Positions 1-6,185 of a DNA stretch of 9,950 nucleotides are shown piece by piece. The stretch's first letter is position 1. Each line of letters starts with the position of its first letter. Source of the DNA: Bacteroidota bacterium (lineage in GTDB: Bacteria; Bacteroidota; Bacteroidia; Flavobacteriales; Flavobacteriaceae). A program made the position numbers and the translations under genes. The notes beneath the pieces are model-generated. The model was given only the letters and a program-made list of their open reading frames with translations, searched no databases and had not been told where the DNA came from. Location of the stretch: the NCBI GenBank assembly GCA_947468985.1, contig CANINJ010000052.1, positions 1 to 9,950 of the forward strand, read 5' to 3'.

Positions 1-79
1 AATTGGCTTTACAGTCTTTTTTATAGTTTATAGAAATTGTGGATTCCTGTGGGATAAAAAATCCGTAACAATTATATCA

Positions 80-87
80 TACATTCG
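80..87 (+). promoter_or_regulatory. Weak candidate -7 element upstream of the DUF5686 gene
   Basis: TACATTCG matches the Bacteroidota -7 consensus TAnnTTTG at all but one fixed position and would start transcription about 20 bases before the ATG at 115. No TTG lies at the expected -33 distance, so support is weak. A very similar string, also followed by TACTAT, occurs at 8238-8257 upstream of another forward-strand gene for an exported protein. Confidence 0.22.
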
Positions 88-114
88 TCGTTACTATACA
101 AACCAATACTTACT

Positions 115-2601
115 ATGAAAAAAATATTCTTGATCTTATTATTTGCCTCATTCTCTGCTTTTGCTCAAATTAAGGGAACTGTATCCGATGAAAAAGGAAA
201 TCCCCTACCCTTCGTAACTGTTTTTTCTTCGAACACCTACAATGGAACTACTTCCAATGATAGTGGAAAATATGAATTAAATATTAAAACTACAGGAAGC
301 CAAACCATCGTGTTTCAATATTTAGGATTTAAAACCCAAAAAATTTCAATTTTAGTAGAAAAGCTACCTTATATATTAGATGTGAAATTATTTGAAGAAA
401 GTTACACCTTGAATGAAGTTGTAATTAATCCAAAAGACAATCCTGCAAATGCAATAATCCGAAGTGCTATAGCAAGTAAAAAAGAAAACTCTGATAAAAC
501 TGGTCGATATAAAGCCGATTTTTATTCTCGTGGAATTTTCAAAGTTAAGGATTTACCTAAAAAGATAATGGGCATGAAAGTAGATCTAGTTGACCAAATG
601 GGCTCCACATTAGATTCTACAGGAAGCGGAATTATTTACTTATCTGAAACAGTTTCTAAAATAACCTTTGAGAAACCTAATAATTTAAAGGAGAAAATCA
701 TCGCATCAAAAATTAGCGGAAACAACAATGGTTTTAGTTATAATACGGCAGAATCTGCAACTTATGATTTTTACAATAATACTTTAGATTTTGATATTAG
801 TCTGATTTCGCCAATTGCAAACAACGCCTTCAATTATTATAAGTACAAATTAGAAGGTACTTTTTTTGATGAAAACAATCAGCAAATTTGCAAAATTAAA
901 GTCATTCCCAAACGAGATAAGGAACCTGTTTTTGAAGGATACATCTATATTGTTGATGATAGCTGGGCGATTTACGCATTGGATTTAGACATCAAAGGAT
1001 ACCGAATGAAGAATGAATTTGTAGATACAATGACATTAAAACAAAATTACAACTACAATTCAAAAAACAAAATTTGGGCAAAAAATTCTCAAAGCTTGGC
1101 TTTTAACGCTGGAATTTTTGGAATTAAATTCAATGGAAAATTCAATTATGTTTTTAGTAATTATGAATTCCAAGATTCTTTTGAGAAGAAAACATTTAGT
1201 AATGAAATTTTGAGCTTTGAAGAAAATGCCAACAAAAAAGATTCTATCTATTGGAATAAGAACAGACCAATTCCATTGACTGCTGAAGAAAATACTGATT
1301 ATATCAAAAAAGATAGTATTTATATTGTTAGAAATTCCAAAACCTATTTGGATTCTATTGACAAAAAATATAATAAATTTAAAATTGTAGATCTTGTATC
1401 GGGTTATAGTTATAGAAACAGTTCCAAAAAAACAAACTTCAATTATGTTGGATTGCTTGATTTGAGTTCACTAAGTTTCAACACCGTTCAAGGTTACAGC
1501 ATCTCTTCTGGATTTAATTTCAGAAAAAGAGATAAAGAAAAAGGCAAAAATACCGAAATAAATACAGCGGTTAATTACGGTTTTTCTGATACTCGATTGC
1601 GGATAACTGGAAAATACAACCACCGTTTCAACAATCAAGATTATGCCTATTTGAATATTTCTGGCGGAACAAAAGTCAATCAGTTTAACGATAATGAACC
1701 TATTAGTCCAATCATAAATTCTGTGAGTTCGCTATTCTTTAAAAATAATTTTATGAAATTATATAATTTAGAATTTGCTCATATAAATTATGGTAAAGAT
1801 GTAGCTAATGGATTGAATTTAAGCGGAAAAATAGCATACGAACAACGAAGACAGTTGTTGAACACAACCGATTTTGCAATTGCAAAAAGTAACGATTTCT
1901 ATTCTTCAAATAATCCATTAGACCCAAATGATTTTGTGAACTCAGGATTTGAAGCACATCATTTAATAAAAATAGGTTTAAATGCTAAAATAAATTTTGG
2001 AAATAAATACTTTTCACGCCCCGATGGACGGTTCAATATTAGAAATCAAAAATACCCTACGTTATACTTTACTTATGAAAAAGCAGTTGCCGGAAGTGAA
2101 AAAAATTACGAATTTGACCACTTAAATGCTCGTTTATTTTATGATATAAATGTTGGAAACAAAGGAGATCTTGCGATGAATTTAAAAGCGGGAAAATTCT
2201 TTAATGCCGAAAACATTGCCTTTATGGATTTCAAACATTTTAACGGAAATCAAACGCATATTGGAGGAACAGACCGTTATTTGAATGTATTCAATTTGCT
2301 TCCTTATTATTTCAATAGTACCAATGACAGCTATTTTGAAGCGCATTTGGAACACAACGACAAAGGATTTATTATGAATAAAATCCCATTGTTGAACAAA
2401 TTAAAATCGACATTGATTTTAGGATTTCACGAACTTGCCATTCCAGATAGAAAACCTTATTCCGAAGTTAGCATTGGACTTGATAATTTAGGTTTTGGAA
2501 AATTCAAACTGTTTCGAGTTGATTATGTTCGCTCGTATCAAAATGGTTATCAAGGAGATGGGGTAGTTTTTGGACTAAAAATACTTAATGCTTTAGACTA
2601 A
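115..2601 (+). CDS. DUF5686 family protein with carboxypeptidase-regulatory-like domain (outer membrane, predicted)
   Basis: This 828-residue protein is exported: residues 1-17 form a signal peptide (MKK, a hydrophobic core, then SAFA before Q18). Residues 19-95 form a carboxypeptidase-regulatory-like beta-sandwich, seen in G21-T-V, GNPLPFVTV (28-36) and GTTSNDSGKY (44-53), as found at the N-terminus of many Bacteroidota outer-membrane proteins. The DUF5686 region follows, with NPANAIIRSAI (109-119) and, near residues 275-295, EGYIYIVDDSWAIYALDLDI. From about residue 435 to the end, alternating aromatic and polar strands suggest a beta-barrel, but there is no TonB-box or plug domain, so I do not call it a TonB-dependent receptor. 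The biochemical role of DUF5686 is unknown to me. The ATG at 115 is chosen because it directly begins the signal peptide. The gene stands alone and converges on the CDF gene. Family assignment is confident; barrel topology is inferred. Confidence 0.9.
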   Translation: MKKIFLILLFASFSAFAQIKGTVSDEKGNPLPFVTVFSSNTYNGTTSNDSGKYELNIKTTGSQTIVFQYLGFKTQKISILVEKLPYILDVKLFEESYTLNEVVINPKDNPANAIIRSAIASKKENSDKTGRYKADFYSRGIFKVKDLPKKIMGMKVDLVDQMGSTLDSTGSGIIYLSETVSKITFEKPNNLKEKIIASKISGNNNGFSYNTAESATYDFYNNTLDFDISLISPIANNAFNYYKYKLEGTFFDENNQQICKIKVIPKRDKEPVFEGYIYIVDDSWAIYALDLDIKGYRMKNEFVDTMTLKQNYNYNSKNKIWAKNSQSLAFNAGIFGIKFNGKFNYVFSNYEFQDSFEKKTFSNEILSFEENANKKDSIYWNKNRPIPLTAEENTDYIKKDSIYIVRNSKTYLDSIDKKYNKFKIVDLVSGYSYRNSSKKTNFNYVGLLDLSSLSFNTVQGYSISSGFNFRKRDKEKGKNTEINTAVNYGFSDTRLRITGKYNHRFNNQDYAYLNISGGTKVNQFNDNEPISPIINSVSSLFFKNNFMKLYNLEFAHINYGKDVANGLNLSGKIAYEQRRQLLNTTDFAIAKSNDFYSSNNPLDPNDFVNSGFEAHHLIKIGLNAKINFGNKYFSRPDGRFNIRNQKYPTLYFTYEKAVAGSEKNYEFDHLNARLFYDINVGNKGDLAMNLKAGKFFNAENIAFMDFKHFNGNQTHIGGTDRYLNVFNLLPYYFNSTNDSYFEAHLEHNDKGFIMNKIPLLNKLKSTLILGFHELAIPDRKPYSEVSIGLDNLGFGKFKLFRVDYVRSYQNGYQGDGVVFGLKILNALD

Positions 2602-2614
2602 AATAGCATTACAA

Positions 2615-2654
2615 ATAAAAAACGGGTAAGAAGTAATTCTCACCCGTTTTTTAT
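2615..2654. terminator. Bidirectional hairpin terminator between convergent genes
   Basis: The arms 2615-2627 and 2642-2654 are perfect 13-base reverse complements. Inside them an a/c mismatch is followed by AGAA (2629-2632) pairing with TTCT (2637-2640) across a GTAA loop, which is GNRA-like. Runs of T follow the GC core on both strands, so it can end the forward DUF5686 transcript and the reverse CDF transcript. The outer arm covers the CDF stop codon (2651-2653). Confidence 0.9.
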
Positions 2655-3556
2655 TTATTTTCTGGATCACTTGGTTCAATTTCTGGCTCACTTGGTTCAA
2701 TATGAATTAAAACGTGCCCTAATTCAAATATCTTTTCTCGCAAAGTATCTTTTAATAAATGGGCTAAATCATGACCTTCTTTAACCGAAATTGTAGCATC
2801 AACAACGGCGTGTAAATCTACGTGGTATTTCATTCCAGATTTGCGAATAAAACATTTTTCGGTTTCAATTATCCCAACAACATTTAAAGAAACAGATCGT
2901 ATTTCAGCAACCAAATCATCGTATAAATGCTCGTCCATTATTTCGCCCAAAGCAGGTCTGAAAATGAGGTAACTATTATAAAGTATGAATCCTGAGGCAA
3001 AAAGTGCTGCCCAATCATCAGCAGATTCGTATCCTTTTCCAAGAATTATTGCAATTGAAATCCCAATAAATGCAGCAACAGAAGTAATTGCATCGCTTCT
3101 ATGGTGCCACGCATCTGCTTTTAGTGACGAACTATTTGTTTGAATTCCTCGTTTCATAACCAATCGAAATGAAAATTCTTTCCAAATAATAATTGCACCC
3201 AACACGATTAATGTCCACGGTTTTGGTAATTCGTGGGGTGTTCCAATATTAGTGATACTTTCATAAGCAATAACGGTAGCTGAAGTAATTAAAAAACCAA
3301 CTACTAAAAATGTTACCAATGGTTCCACACGCCCGTGACCATAGGGATGGTTCGCGTCAGCGGGACGGTTTGAATATTTGATTCCAAATAAAACTAAAAA
3401 GGAAGAAAAAATATCTGTAGTCGATTCAATTGCATCGGCTATTAAAGCATAAGAGTTTCCAAAAACACCTGCAATTCCTTTGACGACAGCCAAACAAGTA
3501 TTTCCAACAATACTAAAGTACGTTGCTTTTACAGCTGTTTGTTCGCTTGTGTTCAT
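2651..3556 (-). CDS. Cation diffusion facilitator (CDF) family divalent metal transporter
   Basis: This 301-residue inner-membrane protein has CDF architecture: about six membrane helices within residues 12-205, then a cytoplasmic ferredoxin-like domain (about 210-287). Members export divalent metals such as Zn, Fe, Mn or Co in exchange for protons. In helix 2 the usual D/H-x3-D site reads E44-S-T-T-D48. Helix 5 carries the usual H151-H-R-S-D155. The loop after helix 2 has D67-A-N-H70-P-Y-G-H74-G-R, matching the second metal site of FieF/YiiP. The C-terminal tail repeats seven residues (IEPSEPE then IEPSDPE), encoded by a 21-bp tandem duplication. The gene starts 31 bp after the murA stop and is probably last in the DUF493-DUF4290-murA operon, ending at the shared terminator. 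Family is certain; metal specificity cannot be read from the sequence. No metal-dependent regulator lies nearby. Confidence 0.93.
   Translation of the reverse strand: MNTSEQTAVKATYFSIVGNTCLAVVKGIAGVFGNSYALIADAIESTTDIFSSFLVLFGIKYSNRPADANHPYGHGRVEPLVTFLVVGFLITSATVIAYESITNIGTPHELPKPWTLIVLGAIIIWKEFSFRLVMKRGIQTNSSSLKADAWHHRSDAITSVAAFIGISIAIILGKGYESADDWAALFASGFILYNSYLIFRPALGEIMDEHLYDDLVAEIRSVSLNVVGIIETEKCFIRKSGMKYHVDLHAVVDATISVKEGHDLAHLLKDTLREKIFELGHVLIHIEPSEPEIEPSDPENK
2660..2701. repeat. 21-bp tandem duplication in the 3' end of the CDF gene
   Basis: Two adjacent 21-base units, 2660-2680 and 2681-2701, differ at one base (a2666 versus c2687). They are in frame and encode IEPSEPE followed by IEPSDPE on the reverse strand, in an acidic, proline-containing tail beyond the conserved domain. 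Confidence 0.9.
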
Positions 3557-3587
3557 TATGAATTGTAGGTATTATCTAAATTTTGGG

Positions 3588-4898
3588 TTATTCCCGAATA
3601 ATATTTGCACCAATTGCTCTCAATCTTTCATCAATTCTTTCGTAACCTCTGTCAATTTGTTCAATATTTTGAATAGTGCTCGTTCCTTTAGCAGAAAGTG
3701 CCGCAATCAATAATGAAATTCCAGCACGAATATCTGGTGATGACATTGTAGTAGCTTTCAATTGTGATTCGAAATTATGTCCCATAACTACCGCTCTGTG
3801 TGGATCACATAGCATAATTTTGGCACCCATATCAATCAATTTATCGACAAAAAACAAACGGCTTTCAAACATTTTTTGGTGAATTAAGACATCGCCTTTT
3901 GCTTGTGTGGCAACTACCAAAACAATACTCAATAAATCGGGAGTAAAACCTGGCCAAGGCGCATCAGCAATAGTAAGAATAGAACCATCTATGTCGGTTT
4001 TAATTTCATAACCATCATTATGAGCTGGAATATAAATATCGTCGCCTCTTTTTTCAAGGGTAATCCCTAATTTTCTAAATGTATTTGGGATTACTCCAAG
4101 GTTTTCCCAACTTACATTTTTGATTGTAATTTCACTTCTAGTCATTGCGGCAAGCCCAATCCAAGAACCAATTTCAATCATATCTGGAAGGATTCTGTGT
4201 TCGCATCCTCCCAAATTTTGAACTCCTTCAATAGTCAATAAATTGGATCCAACTCCAGTTATTTTAGCGCCCATTGAATTCAACATTTTACATAATTGTT
4301 GCAAATAAGGTTCACAAGCAGCGTTATAAACTGATGTTTTCCCTTTGGCTAAAACAGCTGCCATCACAATGTTTGCGGTACCTGTAACCGAGGCTTCGTC
4401 CAATAACATATCGGCACCAACCAATCCGTCAACAGCTTCTACACCATAAAAATGGTCTTCTCTGTTGTAACGGAATTTTGCTCCAAGATTTATAAAACCT
4501 TCAAAATGCGTATCTAATCTTCTGCGCCCTATTTTGTCTCCGCCCGGTTTTGGAATATACCCTTTTCCGAAACGAGCCAAAAGTGGTCCAACAATCATTA
4601 TAGAACCTCTTAAAGAACCACCTTCTTTTTTGAAAGCTTCGGTTTCTAAGTAGCCTACATTTACTTGGTCAGCCTGAAAAGTTATAGAACTTGTAGAATT
4701 TCTTTGAATTTTAACTCCTAAATTACCTAATAAAGTAATTAATTTATTGACATCAATAATGTCTGGAATATTGTTGATAGTGACTTTTTCTGGAGTTAAA
4801 AGCACCGCACACAAAATTTGTAATGCTTCGTTTTTTGCTCCTTGTGGAGTGATATCCCCTTTTAGTCGAATGCCACCTTCAATTTTAAATGTTCCCAT
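3588..4898 (-). CDS. murA: UDP-N-acetylglucosamine 1-carboxyvinyltransferase (MurA), Asp-type active site
   Basis: MurA transfers enolpyruvate from PEP to UDP-GlcNAc in the cytoplasm, the first committed step of peptidoglycan synthesis. The 436 residues match the usual length of about 420-440 and the EPSP-synthase-like two-lobed fold. K22-N23 in GAKNEAL corresponds to the PEP-binding Lys22-Asn23 of E. coli. GSLRGSIMIVGPLLARFG (94-111) and the active-site loop PGGDKIGRRRLDTH (118-131) follow, then D321 in PWPGFTPDLL (equivalent to Asp305) and R391 in SSPDIRA (equivalent to Arg397). The loop residue that is Cys115 in E. coli is D121 here (codon gac, complement of 4536-4538), a substitution known from naturally fosfomycin-insensitive MurA enzymes. 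The ATG at 4898 gives the canonical N-terminus. The gene lies 41 bp downstream of the DUF4290 gene and 31 bp before the CDF gene, probably in one operon. Confidence 0.97.
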   Translation of the reverse strand: MGTFKIEGGIRLKGDITPQGAKNEALQILCAVLLTPEKVTINNIPDIIDVNKLITLLGNLGVKIQRNSTSSITFQADQVNVGYLETEAFKKEGGSLRGSIMIVGPLLARFGKGYIPKPGGDKIGRRRLDTHFEGFINLGAKFRYNREDHFYGVEAVDGLVGADMLLDEASVTGTANIVMAAVLAKGKTSVYNAACEPYLQQLCKMLNSMGAKITGVGSNLLTIEGVQNLGGCEHRILPDMIEIGSWIGLAAMTRSEITIKNVSWENLGVIPNTFRKLGITLEKRGDDIYIPAHNDGYEIKTDIDGSILTIADAPWPGFTPDLLSIVLVVATQAKGDVLIHQKMFESRLFFVDKLIDMGAKIMLCDPHRAVVMGHNFESQLKATTMSSPDIRAGISLLIAALSAKGTSTIQNIEQIDRGYERIDERLRAIGANIIRE

Positions 4899-4907
4899 AA
4901 AATATTA

Positions 4908-4932
4908 TTATAAATTTTGAATTATAAATTTT
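4908..4932. repeat. AT-rich 11-bp direct repeat in the DUF4290-murA gap
   Basis: TTATAAATTTT occurs at 4908-4918 and 4922-4932, a period of 14 bases, in the 41-bp gap just upstream of murA. It fills most of the murA leader. It may be low-complexity spacer or an A/U-rich translation-enhancing leader in a genome lacking strong Shine-Dalgarno sites. I see no TAnnTTTG promoter here. Confidence 0.6.
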
Positions 4933-4939
4933 AATTTTT

Positions 4940-5662
4940 TTACAACGGTTTTCTTGTTTGATTTTTGTGAATTGGATTATTTGGCTTTCCTGATTTGGTA
5001 ATTTTTGGTTTAATAAGCGGTCCCGAAGGATTAATTTTATTAGAAATACGCTTATTGGTCCTCATTAAATCTGAGGTATTCAAAAGCGCTTCTGTGCTTT
5101 GAAGCATATTGATTTTCCCACCTGAAAGTTCATATAAATGTTCGAAAATCACATCGTCTTTTACGGTGTCTTTGTTCCAACTTAAATATGATTTTTTCAT
5201 ATGATTGGCAATAACTTTAATCAATGCCAATTTCATATCTCCATCTTCCCATTTGTTGGCAACATCAATCATATATTTGATATTATTGCCGTAAAAACGA
5301 TACTTTGGAAAGTTTTGTGGGTATTTTAAAACATCAGGTTTTAATTGTAAAACCTCACGAGTCGGAATTGGATATGGTGAATTTACATCCAATTTGAAGT
5401 CGGACATAATGAAAAGTTGATCCCAAAGTTTGTGTTGAAAATCCAATACATCACGAAGGTGCGGGTTTAAACTTCCCATTACTTGGATGATATATTTTGC
5501 AGCTTTATTGCGCTCGATTGGGTCTTCAATGGCAGTTGCTTGCTCAATCAATTTTTGCAAATGACGACCGTATTCTGGAATGATAAGATGCTCTCTTTCT
5601 GAATTGTATTCTAAATTAAAGACAACATCGTTTGCTACTTCTTTTTGATATTTTGTAACCAT
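4940..5662 (-). CDS. DUF4290 domain-containing protein
   Basis: This 240-residue, apparently soluble protein is recognised as DUF4290, a family found mainly in Bacteroidota, by LEYNSEREHLIIPEYGRHLQKLI (about residues 17-39), IEDPIERNKAAKYIIQVMGSLNPHLRD, and DFQHKLWDQLF. The N-terminal 190 residues are helical and charged with no signal peptide or membrane segment. The last 40 or so are basic, rich in Pro, Asn and Lys, and probably disordered, a plausible nucleic-acid or partner-binding tail. No catalytic motif is visible and function is unknown. It starts 3 bp after the DUF493 stop and ends 41 bp before murA, so co-transcription with both is likely. The ATG at 5662 leaves about 16 residues before the conserved block; an internal start cannot be excluded, but this is the only one compatible with the tight spacing. 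Confidence 0.92.
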   Translation of the reverse strand: MVTKYQKEVANDVVFNLEYNSEREHLIIPEYGRHLQKLIEQATAIEDPIERNKAAKYIIQVMGSLNPHLRDVLDFQHKLWDQLFIMSDFKLDVNSPYPIPTREVLQLKPDVLKYPQNFPKYRFYGNNIKYMIDVANKWEDGDMKLALIKVIANHMKKSYLSWNKDTVKDDVIFEHLYELSGGKINMLQSTEALLNTSDLMRTNKRISNKINPSGPLIKPKITKSGKPNNPIHKNQTRKPL

Positions 5663-5665
5663 AAT

Positions 5666-5950
5666 TTATAGGGAAATTATACCTTTTATTGTTGAAAGTT
5701 CAAGGTATTTATCTATTATTTCTTGTGCATTTGGCATTTGAACGTCAATTGAGATGCTTGTATATTTGCCTGTTTTTGAATGTTTGGTTTCAATTACAGC
5801 ACCCATACTATCGAATGCATTCTCTACTTTTTCTATTTTTTCTTGGTCTGTAGGGACGATGAATTTAAACAAATATTCGGCTGGCCAAGTATTGCTATTG
5901 TTCAATTCTGTCTTCAATCTTTCATAAAAATCCTTGGTATCCTTGTCCAT
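5666..5950 (-). CDS. DUF493 (YbeD-like) family protein
   Basis: This 94-residue protein belongs to the YbeD/DUF493 family, small cytoplasmic proteins with an ACT-like ferredoxin fold whose role is not established. EYLFKFIVP (25-33) is the first strand; HSKTGKYTSISIDVQM (57-72) matches the conserved SSKGNYHSVSI region of YbeD; YLELSTIKGI closes the domain. The ATG at 5950 gives a typical family length. It is the first gene of the likely DUF493-DUF4290-murA-CDF operon: a perfect TAnnTTTG element lies 18-25 bases upstream, and a 235-bp gap with a palindromic repeat separates it from the acyltransferase. In proteobacteria the relative sits beside lipoate genes, which are absent here, so that context does not transfer. 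Confidence 0.9.
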   Translation of the reverse strand: MDKDTKDFYERLKTELNNSNTWPAEYLFKFIVPTDQEKIEKVENAFDSMGAVIETKHSKTGKYTSISIDVQMPNAQEIIDKYLELSTIKGIISL

Positions 5951-5967
5951 TCTAAAATAAATTATAG

Positions 5968-5975
5968 CAAATATA
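5968..5975 (-). promoter_or_regulatory. Candidate -7 promoter element for the DUF493-DUF4290-murA operon
   Basis: On the reverse strand this reads TATATTTG, a perfect match to the Bacteroidota -7 consensus TAnnTTTG. Transcription would begin near 5961, giving a leader of about 10 bases before the ATG at 5950. No TTG is found at the normal -33 spacing, which lowers confidence. Confidence 0.45.
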
Positions 5976-6054
5976 AGGTAAAATTTGTGAATTATAAAGT
6001 TTGATTGTGTTTTTGAAATTTACAAAAGTTCAAATGAATACTTTTTAGCCTCTG

Positions 6055-6151
6055 ACCTGCCTGCCGGCAGACAGGTGGAAATGGAAATCCCACGTCATTG
6101 CGAGGCACGAAGCAATCTCGTGGATTGCAATGGACAGCAGGAATTGCAATT
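6055..6151. repeat. GC-rich palindromic intergenic repeat (REP-like)
   Basis: Three structures lie side by side between the acyltransferase and DUF493 genes. First, 6055-6076 is an imperfect palindrome centred on CTGCCGGCAG, with flanking ACCTG/CAGGT and one mismatched pair (c6060/a6071). Second, 6086-6126 folds as a stem: CCACG (6090-6094) pairs with CGTGG (6119-6123), then a symmetric TC/CT internal loop, then ATTGC (6097-6101) pairs with GCAAT (6112-6116) around a 10-base loop. Third, ATTGCAAT occurs at 6124-6131 and 6144-6151. The block is more GC-rich than its surroundings. The string TCATTGCGAGG...GAAGCAATC resembles repeats I recall as dispersed in many bacterial genomes. It has no transposase or long open frame and is non-coding. 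There is no U-tract, so it is not a standard terminator. Confidence 0.75.
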
Positions 6152-6185
6152 TCTGAAAATGCCGAAAATACCGCTTCAAAAAAAA

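Noticed and set aside
41..64. Possible hairpin (GGATT / AATCC) before the first gene
   Set aside because: Only five base pairs with a long loop and no associated T-run or conserved feature; not distinguishable from chance.
3480..3882. Forward open frames antisense to the CDF start and murA end
   Set aside because: They lie opposite conserved coding regions and show no recognisable protein.
6012..6034. TTTGAA / TTCAAA inverted repeat in the gap upstream of DUF493
   Set aside because: Six AT-rich base pairs around an 11-base loop are expected by chance in DNA of this composition.
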